64,000 nucleotides of DNA from Vibrio japonicus (GCF_024582835.1 NZ_CP102096.1:2542001-2606000), one strand, 5' to 3'; shown: positions 8,741 to 18,092, counted from the stretch's first letter. Numbers and translations: made by a program. The notes: a model not told the origin generated them from the letters alone.

Positions 8741-11341
8741 TTATCTACGACGTCGCCAAGCAACCAAACCTAACATCGCCATTAGCCCACCGAGACCGAA
8801 TGAACCGGCCATTTTCAGTTCCAAAACCGCAGGATCGTGGTCTGAAGAACGGAAGTGGTCGTTGTACTTCGGCATATCGCCTTTGTACTCATCGTTATAG
8901 TCAAACAGTGTCGACTCACCACCATTAATATGCCAGTCGGTCGCGTCGACAAAATGTGCTTTCAGGCTTGGGCTGATCAATAGATGGTCAAGCGCGCCCA
9001 CTTCATCGTTGAAAGAGTAGCTCCAGCTGTCTGGGTGTTTCATCGTGACGGCGTTAATGTAACCGTAGTTTTGTTCGATCACTGCGCCTTCGTCACCGAA
9101 CTGAGGCTCGCCTGCAATGTAGGTGTTACGTGCTGCTTTGATCGATTTGCCATACTTCTCGGCACTGTAATCGGTCAGCACTAACATTGGGTCTTCCATG
9201 CCATAGGAGTTCATATCACCAAGGATGACCTTGTGACCTTTGATCTCTTTTAACGCCTCACCCAACGCCACGGCGGCTGCTACGCGGAAGTTTTCACAAG
9301 ATCCTTGTTGGTCTAAGTCTTTTCCGCCTTGACCACCTTGTTCAACTGGCGCGGCATCTTCCCAACATTTAGACCCTTTCGATTTAAAGTGGTTAATCGC
9401 AACGGTCAATGTCTCTTTTGAGCCTTTCACTTTAAAGGTTGGCGCTAACGTATCACGCTGATAGTTTTTGCCATCCTCAATGACTTTGCCGTTGTCATCC
9501 AACACTTCAGGCGCTTGCTGACTCGGCATTGGGATCACTCTTGGCGTTTTCAGTTTCACCACTTTCGAACGGTAAATCACACCAGTGGTAATCGCGTCAG
9601 TGCCTACGTAGTCATTCTCGTCGATTCGCTTATCGCCATTACTATCCAGTGCCACGAAATCATAGTGTTCTTTCTTGTTCGTGATGCGTTGGTTTAACTG
9701 CTCAACAAGCTGCTGAATCGCCCCAGAGTTGCCAAAACCGTTGTTTTCAATCTCCATCAAACCAATGATGTCCGCATCTAAGCGCAGTATCGCGTTAACA
9801 ATCTTCTCTTGCTGGATCTCGAACTCTTCATAATTGTTCGCGCCACGATTGTTACCATGTGGGTTGCTGTCACCACCAAACGGCGAGTTGAAGTAGTTAA
9901 GCACGTTAAACGTAGCAATACGCAGATCACCTTCTTCGATATCCACCGAGTCCGTACGCGGATCATTGTGGACAAAGTTTTCAGCACTCAATTGATTGGT
10001 CACAATCAAACGGTAATCATTGTAGCTATAGCTTAAGACTCCCTCTAGGCCAATTACTGAGTCATCAATACGAATGTAGTCTTCGGTAGATCCATCTTGG
10101 TCAATATCGGTACGACCAAACTCAGGATAATACGGGATTTGACCATCTGCGGCTTTCGCGTCCGATTCAACAAACAGGCGACGATCGGCATTGTCGGCAC
10201 TCTGCTGCAATGCTTCTACAGATGCCGCTGGGTGGACTTGGTTCGGGTGCATGTTGACACTCCCTTGTGCCAATACCATGTTATTGCGTCGTGCTGCATA
10301 GTCATAGCCGAAGGTTCGCGTCACTCGCATGTCTAACGCTTCGGTCGTTTTGACCAACATCCCCTCATAACGCTCTAACGTGTCTTCAAAGGTTTTGTCT
10401 TCCGGCAGGATAACCACTTCGCTTGCGTCCGGCGCACTGGTTTCGCCTTGTTTCACCCAATTGTTGTTTTCTACTTTCAACTGCGTGAGGTTGTAATATT
10501 CCTGAACTTTACCCTTCACACACACGACGTCACCCGGCTGAAGTTCAGAGCTGGATTGATTGGTATGAACGAACAAACCTTCAGAAGTTTGTGGGTCGTA
10601 GTCATCGTCCAATGCTTGTAGATAGAAACCTTTCGTCAGTCCTGTGGTTACGGCGCTGATGACGCCTTTCACAAAAAATTCTTCGTCGGTAATGTAAGGA
10701 TATCCGTCAATAAATGGTGATGTTGCGCCCTGTCCCTGAATAGTTTGAATTGACGTGAATACAGGCTCTTGCTCGTCTTGAGTACAAGCAAACGGCTCAG
10801 GTGCAGTGCCACCATCAAGTAGACCGAGCCCGTCTATGTTGTCTTTTTCTAGTGTTGTCCATTGAGAAGCAACGTAAGTTGCAGATGGCTGCATGGCGTT
10901 CGAATTGCGTACTAAAGACACATCTTTGGCAAAGTCGACATCATTCATGAGTCCCAGAAGGTCAAGAACCTCACCATCTTTTAGCAGCGCAATTGGATCA
11001 TCTCCGTTAAAGCTCGTGACCGAACTTGGATCGACTAAATCTGCGACATCAAGGATGGCTTGGCTTGCACTTTTATTCGCGACAAGCCATACGCTTTGCG
11101 CTTCCAACGTAATTCCATCCAGTGGAAGTTTACTTTCCCATAAGTGATTGCCATTGACGGATTTAGCAAGCGTGTAACCATCCAACGTCACCGCGCTATC
11201 ACCAGTGTTGGCAATCTCAATCGCCTTATTGAAGCTACTCCCCTCAATGTATTGAGAGATAATGATATCGGCCTGAGCTTGAACCGAAAGCGTGCTAGCC
11301 ACCACTGCTGCCAGTAGAGTTGGAGTAAATTTTTGTTTCAT
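8741..11341 (-). CDS. xds: ExeM/NucH-family extracellular nuclease with GlyGly-CTERM tail (Xds type)
   Basis: The protein has 866 residues from the ATG at 11341, chosen for its AAGGTGG ribosome site and signal peptide (MKQKFTPTLLAAVVAST, cleaved after AQA). An N-terminal lamin-tail domain (IISQYIEG, residues about 26-130) is followed by an OB-fold-like region and an endonuclease/exonuclease/phosphatase domain: TFNVLNYF, LMEIENNG, NHFKSKG, LGDMNSY, ALDHLL, SSDHDP. The C-terminus has a glycine motif, a hydrophobic span and RRRR, a GlyGly-CTERM signal cleaved by rhombosortase on type II-secreted proteins. In V. cholerae Xds degrades extracellular DNA for nutrient use and biofilm dispersal. It is alone on its strand. 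Confidence 0.92.
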   Translation of the reverse strand: MKQKFTPTLLAAVVASTLSVQAQADIIISQYIEGSSFNKAIEIANTGDSAVTLDGYTLAKSVNGNHLWESKLPLDGITLEAQSVWLVANKSASQAILDVADLVDPSSVTSFNGDDPIALLKDGEVLDLLGLMNDVDFAKDVSLVRNSNAMQPSATYVASQWTTLEKDNIDGLGLLDGGTAPEPFACTQDEQEPVFTSIQTIQGQGATSPFIDGYPYITDEEFFVKGVISAVTTGLTKGFYLQALDDDYDPQTSEGLFVHTNQSSSELQPGDVVCVKGKVQEYYNLTQLKVENNNWVKQGETSAPDASEVVILPEDKTFEDTLERYEGMLVKTTEALDMRVTRTFGYDYAARRNNMVLAQGSVNMHPNQVHPAASVEALQQSADNADRRLFVESDAKAADGQIPYYPEFGRTDIDQDGSTEDYIRIDDSVIGLEGVLSYSYNDYRLIVTNQLSAENFVHNDPRTDSVDIEEGDLRIATFNVLNYFNSPFGGDSNPHGNNRGANNYEEFEIQQEKIVNAILRLDADIIGLMEIENNGFGNSGAIQQLVEQLNQRITNKKEHYDFVALDSNGDKRIDENDYVGTDAITTGVIYRSKVVKLKTPRVIPMPSQQAPEVLDDNGKVIEDGKNYQRDTLAPTFKVKGSKETLTVAINHFKSKGSKCWEDAAPVEQGGQGGKDLDQQGSCENFRVAAAVALGEALKEIKGHKVILGDMNSYGMEDPMLVLTDYSAEKYGKSIKAARNTYIAGEPQFGDEGAVIEQNYGYINAVTMKHPDSWSYSFNDEVGALDHLLISPSLKAHFVDATDWHINGGESTLFDYNDEYKGDMPKYNDHFRSSDHDPAVLELKMAGSFGLGGLMAMLGLVAWRRRR

Positions 11342-11623
11342 TATGTCCACCTTAAAATCACTTCCCTCCACCACCGAGAAAGAAAGCGTGTACCATGTCA
11401 CTACAAGTATGAAATTTGACTGATAAATCTCGACCAGTGTTGACCTTTTTTATGAAACAAAAAACAAAGTTCAATTACAGCGAGAGGAAGATCTCATAGA
11501 TATGATAAATGTTTGAACCGTCATCAAATTTTTAACGATATGAAATGTTCACAGATTCAATACTGAGACTAATACTCTGATTAATAGAAAAAATGTCTAT
11601 TTGAGAATCCCATAGAAATGACA
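11342..11623. other. Intergenic region upstream of the nuclease gene
   Basis: About 280 bp of AT-rich sequence holding the promoter region of the nuclease gene. No ORF with a ribosome site, no clear operator and no repeat were recognised. Confidence 0.5.
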
Positions 11624-11648
11624 AAAGGCGCTAAGTAGCGCCTTTGTG
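11624..11648 (-). terminator. Terminator of fxsA
   Basis: AAAGGCGCT-AAGT-AGCGCCTTT is a perfect 9-bp stem with a 4-nt loop, 20 bp after the fxsA stop. Confidence 0.85.
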
Positions 11649-11668
11649 TAGATAAGATAGATAATGGT

Positions 11669-12193
11669 TTAATTCAGCTTGTTGCGGTCTTCATCGTCTT
11701 TGCGTTCATACTCACCTTCAAAGGTGTCGCCTTTCTGAGCATTAAACGGGTCCCGATCCTTAAAGAGATCATCATCAAATGGGCCTTGATTAAATGGCCC
11801 TTGCTGGAAACCACCTTGGAAGCCTCCACCCACAGATTTCACTACGATCTTACTCATCAGATATTTTGCAATCGCTGCACGTGGTGCTGGTAATAAAACC
11901 AACATACCGAGCGCATCCGTCATAAAACCCGGAGTCAATAGTAATACCCCAGCAACAGCCAGCATGACGCCCTCTAGAATCTGCTGCGCGGGTAACTCAC
12001 CTTGCTGCAGCTTGCTCTGCACCGACATCAACGTCTGTAGTCCTTGGCTGCGAACCAGTGACGCACCAACAAACGCGGTGATTAACACGAGCGCAATCGT
12101 AGGCCATAAACCAAGGTAGCCGCCTACCGAAATAAACAAGCCTATTTCAATAATAGGAACAAATATAAATAGCAATAATAAGATAGGAAACAC
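11669..12193 (-). CDS. fxsA: FxsA-family inner-membrane protein
   Basis: This FxsA-like protein has 174 residues when started at the GTG at 12193, which has an AAAGGA ribosome site 6 nt upstream and begins directly with the first membrane helix (FPILLLLFIF). The conserved core has about three to four membrane segments, including the ASLVRSQG motif and the GVLLLTPGFMTD helix. The C-terminal 50 residues are soluble, with FQGGFQQGPFNQGPF glycine/glutamine repeats, then acidic and charged. E. coli FxsA counters F-plasmid exclusion of phage T7, but its normal role is unknown. It is divergent from aspA, as in many gammaproteobacteria. Confidence 0.85.
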   Translation of the reverse strand: MFPILLLLFIFVPIIEIGLFISVGGYLGLWPTIALVLITAFVGASLVRSQGLQTLMSVQSKLQQGELPAQQILEGVMLAVAGVLLLTPGFMTDALGMLVLLPAPRAAIAKYLMSKIVVKSVGGGFQGGFQQGPFNQGPFDDDLFKDRDPFNAQKGDTFEGEYERKDDEDRNKLN

Positions 12194-12518
12194 ATGCACT
12201 CCTTTGTTGTATTCAGTGTACGCGCTCTGCCTATCCAGCTCAAATCTAAGCCGTAAAAAAACGTGTCTGTCGCACCTTGTGAACAATCCATGGCGATCAT
12301 TCCACCGCTGTTTATACCCTATTCATATATTGCAAAACTTTGACTAAACAAAAGCGAAAAAGGTGATCCAGTTACTATTTTTATGCGGCAAGTACAGTAT
12401 GATAAACGGCATAAGTCAGTACGGATTGACAGCCTAAAATTCTGAAGAATGGATTCTGAAATAACAGAATGGCAAGTGATTTACTTTACTATCAGAATAA
12501 TTATCTAAGGATCCTGTA
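12194..12518. other. Divergent promoter region between fxsA and aspA, with inverted repeats
   Basis: Two small inverted repeats lie close to aspA: ATTCT-GA-AGAAT (12439-12450) and ATTCTG-AAATAA-CAGAAT (12453-12470). They share the ATTCTGAA half and could form a tandem operator. A weak CRP-like match (AGTGATTTACTTTACT) begins near 12475 but has three mismatches. No small ORF was recognised. Confidence 0.35.
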
Positions 12519-13970
12519 ATGGCTACCCTAACTGATGCTCCAAAAACGTCGACCCCTGCTACCCGTATCGAAGAAGATCTACTAGGCGAACGTCACGTTC
12601 CTGCTGATGCTTACTATGGCATTCATACCCTACGCGCGATCGAGAACTTCAATATCTCAAATGTCACTATTTCAGACGTTCCTGAATTTGTTCGTGGCAT
12701 GATCATGACCAAAAAAGCGGCAGCACTTGCGAACAAAGAGCTGGGTGCAATTCCTAAAGATGTGGCGAACTACATCATTGAAGCGTGTGATTTGATCCTA
12801 GAAACAGGTAAGTGCATGGATCAGTTCCCGTCAGACGTATTCCAAGGTGGCGCTGGCACATCTGTAAACATGAACACCAATGAAGTGATTGCAAACGTTG
12901 CTCTTGAACTGATGGGCAAAGAAAAAGGTCAGTACGACTTCATTAACCCGAATGATCACGTAAACAAGAGCCAATCAACGAACTGTGCTTACCCAACAGG
13001 GTTCCGTATTGCGGTCTACAACAGCGTGCAAAAACTGATTGAAGCGATTGAATACCTAAAAGGCGCATTCGAGCTTAAGAGCCAAGAGTTTAAAGGCGTG
13101 CTGAAGATGGGTCGTACTCAGCTACAAGACGCGGTACCAATGACTGTGGGTCAAGAATTCCACGCTTGGGCAGTCACGCTAAACGAAGAAATTCGCGCAC
13201 TTGAGTACACCTCAAAACTGCTACTAGAAATCAACTTAGGCGCTACAGCGATCGGCACTGGCCTAAACACACCTGAAGGTTACCAGGCGCTATCAGTGAA
13301 GCACCTTGCAAACGTAACAGGTCTAGACGTTGTTCCTGCTGAAGACCTTATCGAAGCGACCTCAGACTGTGGTGCGTACGTAATGACTCACGGCGCGCTA
13401 AAACGCCTAGCGGTGAAACTGTCTAAGATTTGTAACGATCTACGTCTACTGTCGTCAGGTCCTCGCGCGGGTCTGAACGAGCTGAACCTACCTGAACTTC
13501 AAGCGGGTTCTTCCATCATGCCAGCTAAAGTCAACCCAGTGATCCCAGAAGTGGTGAACCAAGTTTGTTTTAAAGTGCTAGGTAACGACAACACGGTGTC
13601 TTTCGCAGCCGAAGGTGGTCAGTTACAGCTAAACGTGATGGAACCAGTGATTGCGCAAAGCATGTTTGAATCCATCTCTCTGCTTTCCAATGCGTGTGTG
13701 AACCTACGTGATAAATGTATCGACGGCATCACTGTGAACAAAGAAGTGTGTGAGAACTACGTTTACAACTCTATCGGTATCGTGACGTACTTAAACCCAT
13801 ACATTGGCCACCACGAAGGTGACATTGTCGGTAAGATTTGTGCTGAAACGGGCAAAAGTGTTCGAGAAGTGGTTCTGGAGCGCGGCCTTCTCACTTCAGA
13901 TGAGTTAGACGACATCCTTTCTGTTGAAAACTTTATGCATCCCAAGTATAAAGCGAAGCGCTACGAATAA
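12519..13970 (+). CDS. aspA: Aspartate ammonia-lyase (aspartase)
   Basis: The 483-residue enzyme (E. coli AspA 478) interconverts aspartate with fumarate and ammonia. The fumarase/aspartase signature [10 protein letters not shown] lies at residues 330-339, and the fold is the all-helical tetrameric lyase. A strong AAGGATCC ribosome site precedes the ATG. It is followed after a terminator by a C4-dicarboxylate transporter gene. This aspA-dcuA pair feeds fumarate to anaerobic respiration: aspartate is taken up in exchange for succinate, then deaminated to fumarate. Confidence 0.97.
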   Translation: MATLTDAPKTSTPATRIEEDLLGERHVPADAYYGIHTLRAIENFNISNVTISDVPEFVRGMIMTKKAAALANKELGAIPKDVANYIIEACDLILETGKCMDQFPSDVFQGGAGTSVNMNTNEVIANVALELMGKEKGQYDFINPNDHVNKSQSTNCAYPTGFRIAVYNSVQKLIEAIEYLKGAFELKSQEFKGVLKMGRTQLQDAVPMTVGQEFHAWAVTLNEEIRALEYTSKLLLEINLGATAIGTGLNTPEGYQALSVKHLANVTGLDVVPAEDLIEATSDCGAYVMTHGALKRLAVKLSKICNDLRLLSSGPRAGLNELNLPELQAGSSIMPAKVNPVIPEVVNQVCFKVLGNDNTVSFAAEGGQLQLNVMEPVIAQSMFESISLLSNACVNLRDKCIDGITVNKEVCENYVYNSIGIVTYLNPYIGHHEGDIVGKICAETGKSVREVVLERGLLTSDELDDILSVENFMHPKYKAKRYE

Positions 13971-13981
13971 GTGTTAATCCT

Positions 13982-14006
13982 AAGGGTCCCAAACGGGGCC
14001 CTTTTT
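13982..14006 (+). terminator. Terminator of aspA
   Basis: AAGGGTCCC-AAACG-GGGCCCTTTTT forms a GC-rich stem with a one-base bulge and a T-tail, 11 bp after the aspA stop. Confidence 0.8.
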
Positions 14007-14049
14007 AGGGTTTCCTTCCATAAACATCACAATCTGTAAGGTCTTCTTT

Positions 14050-14094
14050 TCTGATTATTTAAGCGTTCACCTCGCGAGGGTTTAGATAATCAGA
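14050..14094 (+). promoter_or_regulatory. Nested hairpin upstream of dcuA
   Basis: TCTGATTAT (14050-14058) pairs perfectly with ATAATCAGA (14086-14094). Inside lies the perfect palindrome CCTCGCGAGG (14070-14079). The structure ends 29 bp before the dcuA start and lacks a T-run. It could be a leader RNA structure or a protein-binding site. Confidence 0.45.
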
Positions 14095-14123
14095 TTCATA
14101 ATTCACTTAACGAGGTATTTAAT

Positions 14124-15431
14124 ATGGTTGCTGTGGAGCTTTTTACCGTTCTGCTCTTCATATTTCTAGGGGCTAGAATTGGCGGAATTGGCATCGGCTT
14201 GGCTGGTGGTGCTGGCGTGATTGCGCTTTCCCTTATTTTGGGCGTTCCAACGAGTCAGTCATTCATTCCGGTCGATGTCATTTTGATCATCATGTCCGTC
14301 ATCACTGCGATTGCCGCCATGCAAGTAGCAGGTGGTATGGATTGGTTGGTGCAAGTCGCTGAGAATTTTTTGCGCAAACACCCTGAACGCATCACCTTTT
14401 ACGCGCCAATCGTGACTTTTTTAATGACACTGATGGCCGGGACAGGTCACACCGCATTTTCAACCCTTCCGGTTATTGCTGAAGTCGCCAAAGGCCAAGG
14501 TGTGCGTCCTTCTCGCCCACTTTCTATTGCTGTTGTCGCCTCTCAAATTGCGATTACCGCTTCGCCAATTTCAGCCGCCGTTGTCGCATTTGCCGCAATG
14601 CTTGCACCGAAAGGGGTGGATTACCTGACACTGCTGGCGGTTTGTATCCCGACGACATTCCTTGCCTGTATGATCGGCGCATTTGTCGCGAACTTTATGG
14701 GCGGTGAATTAAAAGACGATCCCGTTTACCAAGAGCGTTTGGAACAAGGCTTAATCAAGCTGACTACTGAGACGCTACGCGATATTCTGCCGACGGCGAA
14801 AACCGCGACCTTCATCTTTTTAGCCGCTATCGGTTTTGTAGTTTGTTACGCAGCTGCGATTTCTAAATCCGTTGGCCTTATCGAAAATCCTGCTCTTGGC
14901 CGTAACGAAGCAATCATGACGGTTATGTTGGCAGCCGCAGCGGTTATCGTTCTTATCACCAAAATCGACGCTGCCAAGATCCCTTCAGCATCAACATTCC
15001 GCTCAGGTATGACGGCGTGTGTTTGCGTTTTAGGTGTAGCTTGGCTAGGTTCAACGTTTGTTAACGCTCACGTAGATGGCATCAAAGAAGTCGCAGGTGA
15101 ACTGCTGTCAGAGCACCCTTGGATGCTGGCAATGGTGCTGTTTTTCGCCTCAATGCTACTTTACTCGCAAGGTGCAACGACGGTAGCTCTAATGCCAGCC
15201 GCGCTTGCGATTGGCGTAGCCCCACTCACAGCTGTCGCGTCGTTTGCGGCGGTGAGTGCCCTGTTTGTACTGCCAACCTACCCAACCCTGTTAGCAGCAG
15301 TTGAAATGGACGATACTGGCTCAACACGCATTGGTAAGTATGTGTTCAACCACCCATTCTTTATTCCTGGTGTGGTGACCATTGCATCTGCTGTTGCTTT
15401 AGGCTTTGCATTTGGTGGTCTGTTTATCTAA
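14124..15431 (+). CDS. dcuA: Anaerobic C4-dicarboxylate antiporter, DcuA/DcuB family
   Basis: This 435-residue membrane protein of the Dcu family has about 10-12 predicted helices. Conserved stretches include IFLGARIGGIGIG, AAMQVAGGMDW, SQIAITASPISAA and the C-terminal VFNHPFFIPG. The family exchanges fumarate, malate or aspartate for succinate in anaerobic cells. DcuA and DcuB are not cleanly separated by eye. Position directly after aspA favours DcuA, as in E. coli. The ribosome site is AACGAGG before the ATG. Confidence 0.88.
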   Translation: MVAVELFTVLLFIFLGARIGGIGIGLAGGAGVIALSLILGVPTSQSFIPVDVILIIMSVITAIAAMQVAGGMDWLVQVAENFLRKHPERITFYAPIVTFLMTLMAGTGHTAFSTLPVIAEVAKGQGVRPSRPLSIAVVASQIAITASPISAAVVAFAAMLAPKGVDYLTLLAVCIPTTFLACMIGAFVANFMGGELKDDPVYQERLEQGLIKLTTETLRDILPTAKTATFIFLAAIGFVVCYAAAISKSVGLIENPALGRNEAIMTVMLAAAAVIVLITKIDAAKIPSASTFRSGMTACVCVLGVAWLGSTFVNAHVDGIKEVAGELLSEHPWMLAMVLFFASMLLYSQGATTVALMPAALAIGVAPLTAVASFAAVSALFVLPTYPTLLAAVEMDDTGSTRIGKYVFNHPFFIPGVVTIASAVALGFAFGGLFI

Positions 15432-15452
15432 AACCGCTTGTAAATTAACAGA

Positions 15453-15479
15453 AAAAAGGGAGATCCATCTCCCTTTTTT
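15453..15479 (+). terminator. Terminator of dcuA
   Basis: AAAAAGGGAGAT-CC-ATCTCCCTTTTT is a perfect 12-bp stem followed by T residues, 22 bp after the stop. Confidence 0.9.
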
Positions 15480-15533
15480 AATACCTTCCGAATATAACCA
15501 AACCTCCACCAAGATAAAGCTCACATTACAATC

Positions 15534-15547
15534 TTGATTTAAATCAA
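15534..15547 (+). promoter_or_regulatory. Perfect FNR box
   Basis: TTGAT-TTAA-ATCAA is an exact match to the FNR consensus TTGAT-N4-ATCAA. It lies in the 490-bp gap between dcuA and the YfcC-type transporter, 375 bp before the latter's start. It may activate an anaerobic promoter with a long leader. Confidence 0.65.
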
Positions 15548-15742
15548 AATAGATTTAAAAAATTCTTAGTGCATTAAAATTCCATCCACTGAATAAAATT
15601 CCTCAATTCTATTCACCTATTTACCAAGTGCCCTATTTGACTCAACTTATCAGAAAAGCAAAGAATATTAATCCGATATTATTAGGCAAATACCCTACAT
15701 ACTTTAGTACCTGACATACCCAACAAAATTGACCGAACTATT

Positions 15743-15760
15743 TTTGTGAAGATCCACAAA
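15743..15760 (+). promoter_or_regulatory. Inverted repeat in the leader of the YfcC-type gene
   Basis: TTTGTG-AAGATC-CACAAA is a perfect 6-bp inverted repeat. The spacing between TGTG and CACA is two bases too short for CRP, so the binding protein is unknown. The rest of 15432-15921 is strongly AT-rich with no recognised gene. Confidence 0.3.
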
Positions 15761-15921
15761 GTACGCATTTAACTCAGCTTTTAAAATAGTGGAAAAGAAC
15801 CAAGGCAATAAGGTTCGTAAATTTATCATTCCCAAGAACTTATTTAATAAAGTTTTTATTTAATAACAATTAGTCGCTGATTCACTTTTATTTATGGGTA
15901 AATAAAAGTAAGGAGATCACC

Positions 15922-17370
15922 ATGACAACTCAAACTGTACCTACCGAAGAAAAAAAAGCGGGCTTCTTCGCCAACTTTAAGTTTCCTTCCGCTTACACCA
16001 TTTTATTTATCCTTATTGCATTAGTCGCTTTATTAACCTGGATTGTTCCTGCTGGTCAGTATGACCGTGCCATGAATGAAGACTTAGGACGTGAAGTACC
16101 AGTAACAGGCACGTATAAAGCGGTAGATGGCAACCCACAAGGCGTGGTTGATGTTCTGCTTGCGCCTATCGATGGTTTCTACGACCACAACAGCTATGAA
16201 GCGGCCGCTATCGACGTTTCTCTGTTTATTTTGGTGATTGGTGGCTTCCTTGGCTTAGTCACCAAAACAGGCGCTATTGATGCGGGTATCGAACGAGTGA
16301 CGCATCGCCTAGAAGGCCGTGAAGAAATGATGATACCGATACTGATGGCACTGTTCGCCGCTGGCGGTACTGTCTATGGTATGGCGGAAGAATCGCTACC
16401 GTTTTACACCCTATTAGTACCCGTGATGATGGCGGCACGTTTTGATCCACTGGTCGCAGCCGCCACTGTACTACTAGGCGCTGGTATCGGTACACTGGGT
16501 TCAACCATCAACCCATTTGCAACGGTAATCGCAGCAAACGCAGCTGGCATTCCATTTACAGATGGCATCATCCTACGCGTTGTGGCACTACTTATTGGTT
16601 GGGTTATCTGTGTGGCTTATGTGATGCGTTATGCGCGCATGGTTCGCCAAGACCAAACTAAATCTATTGTTTACGACAAATACGAAGAAAACAAAGCGCA
16701 CTTCTTGGGCAACCAATCTGGTGAAAGCCTAGAGTTCACAGGCACTCGCAAGCTTATCCTTAGTATCTTTGGCGCGTCATTCGCGGTGATGATCTACGGT
16801 GTATCAGTCGCAGGTTGGTGGATGGCCGAGATCTCAGCGATGTTCTTAGCATCAACCATCATCATTGGTTTAGTGGCTCGCATGAGCGAAGAGGAATTTA
16901 CATCAAGCTTTATCGACGGTGCCCGCGACCTACTTGGCGTAGCGCTAATCATCGGTATCGCCCGTGGTATCGTTGTGGTCATGGACCGCGGTATGATCAC
17001 TGACACCATCCTGTACTCTGCAGAACAAATGGTAACGGGTCTATCATCTGTGGTGTTCATTAACGTGATGTTCTTCCTGGAAGTACTATTGTCATTCCTA
17101 GTGCCTTCTAGCTCAGGCTTAGCGGTACTGACCATGCCAATTATGGCTCCGTTGGCTGACTTTGCGGGCGTAGGCCGTGACCTAGTCGTGACTGCATACC
17201 AGTCTGCATCTGGCCTAGTGAACTTAATTACCCCAACGTCTGCGGTAGTCATGGGGGGGTTAGCCATCGCACGTGTGCCCTATGTTCGCTACGTGAAATG
17301 GGTTGCACCACTGCTCGCTATCCTAATGCTGTTCTGCATTGTGGTACTTAGCGTGGGTGCCCTTATCTAA
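15922..17370 (+). CDS. YfcC-family membrane transporter of the arginine deiminase block
   Basis: This 482-residue integral membrane protein of the DcuC/YfcC superfamily has about 12 helices. It has a cytosolic N-terminus of about 25 residues, the conserved loop AAGGTVYGMAEESLPF, GAGIGTLGSTINPFA and the C-terminal SGLVNLITPTSAVVMGG. Related YfcC-like proteins sit in arginine deiminase operons, where they are proposed arginine/ornithine exchangers. Its position ahead of arcA supports that here, but the substrate is inferred. An AAGGAG ribosome site precedes the ATG. A run of seven G at 17253-17259 lies inside the coding sequence. Confidence 0.85.
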   Translation: MTTQTVPTEEKKAGFFANFKFPSAYTILFILIALVALLTWIVPAGQYDRAMNEDLGREVPVTGTYKAVDGNPQGVVDVLLAPIDGFYDHNSYEAAAIDVSLFILVIGGFLGLVTKTGAIDAGIERVTHRLEGREEMMIPILMALFAAGGTVYGMAEESLPFYTLLVPVMMAARFDPLVAAATVLLGAGIGTLGSTINPFATVIAANAAGIPFTDGIILRVVALLIGWVICVAYVMRYARMVRQDQTKSIVYDKYEENKAHFLGNQSGESLEFTGTRKLILSIFGASFAVMIYGVSVAGWWMAEISAMFLASTIIIGLVARMSEEEFTSSFIDGARDLLGVALIIGIARGIVVVMDRGMITDTILYSAEQMVTGLSSVVFINVMFFLEVLLSFLVPSSSGLAVLTMPIMAPLADFAGVGRDLVVTAYQSASGLVNLITPTSAVVMGGLAIARVPYVRYVKWVAPLLAILMLFCIVVLSVGALI

Positions 17371-17411
17371 GTTGTAACGATTAAGCTGTAACGATAATAA
17401 GTACCTGTAAC

Positions 17412-17448
17412 AAACCGGATCGCCGCTCTCGTTCCAGCCATCCGGTTT
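17412..17448 (+). repeat. Inverted repeat after the YfcC-type gene
   Basis: AAACCGGAT and ATCCGGTTT are perfect 9-bp arms separated by 19 bp, just before the terminator. Just upstream, TGTAACGAT occurs twice (17373-17381 and 17387-17395), with a partial third copy TGTAAC at 17406. Confidence 0.5.
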
Positions 17449-17456
17449 CATCCCTC

Positions 17457-17481
17457 AAAGCCGCCCTGTGCGGCTTTTTTT
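17457..17481 (+). terminator. Terminator of the YfcC-type gene
   Basis: AAAGCCGC-CCTGT-GCGGCTTT is a perfect 8-bp stem with a T-run. It separates the transporter from arcA, which must therefore have its own promoter in the following 660 bp. Confidence 0.88.
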
Positions 17482-17783
17482 GATCGCTCTCTGCCTAACT
17501 ACTTGCCAATTAATATTGGCACTGCGTGCCTTTCAGCGGCCTAAATCATTATTTTTCACCATCAACACTCTTATCTTTTTATATCCAATGCTATTTATTT
17601 GTTAATCCAACCTGGAATTAAAATCGCGAAACATATTATTTCTTAATTTTATAAACCCATCCCTACCCTCTTCATTTAAAGTAAAGGAAATTAATGAATG
17701 TGATCTACAACAAACTTATTATCAAAAGTTATGTTACCAGAGGTTTAAATTAAAGATAAAAAGCAATTATCTAGGGAGTTAAA

Positions 17784-17831
17784 GTGAATAATTCAAATAT
17801 CAAAACCCGTCTCTTAACAGTCAAAGCATGA
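17784..17831 (+). CDS. Possible 15-codon leader peptide upstream of arcA
   Basis: A GTG start at 17784 has an AGGGAG ribosome site 5 nt upstream. It opens a 15-residue frame (read as MNNSNIKTRLLTVKA) ending in TGA. It contains one arginine codon (CGT). It lies about 310 bp before arcA in a 770-bp gap (17371-18140). It may be a leader peptide, or the remnant of a longer gene's start. Support is only the ribosome site, so confidence is low. Confidence 0.25.
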   Translation: MNNSNIKTRLLTVKA

Positions 17832-18025
17832 ATACTATTCCCTTTAATGAATGACTTTCCATCACATACCAAAAAATCATGCATAAACTTCCCTAATATG
17901 CAGATTTTTAGGGTGTTCACAGCATAGCAACAAGTGCATAGATATTGTTAAAACCCTTGAAAACACTGGCTTTGAGTAGAAAAAACGAACTGTGATTGAA
18001 CTCTAAGTTTCCTATCCAAAGAGGC

Positions 18026-18068
18026 GTAATATTAATTACAGACAAAATAAGTGAATAAATAAATTCAC
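18026..18068 (+). promoter_or_regulatory. Candidate operator region of arcA
   Basis: GTAAT-ATTA-ATTAC (18026-18039) has the ARG-box geometry with imperfect arms. GTGAAT-AAATAA-ATTCAC (18051-18068) is a perfect inverted repeat whose arms match ARG-box half-sites, but with a 6-bp rather than 4-bp spacer. Both lie within 115 bp of the arcA start and could bind ArgR or the local ArgR paralogue. Confidence 0.35.
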
Positions 18069-18092
18069 ACCTCTTCCCTTACAAAATTAATT

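Noticed and set aside
12474..12490. CRP site upstream of aspA
   Set aside because: Three mismatches in the conserved half-sites and position too close to the start codon.
15743..15760. CRP site at TTTGTG-AAGATC-CACAAA
   Set aside because: The half-site spacing is 2 bp too short for CRP; it is kept only as an unassigned inverted repeat.
16794..17267. 157-residue minus-strand ORF inside the YfcC-type gene
   Set aside because: It is antisense to a conserved membrane protein, and its composition is a shadow of that gene's codon use.
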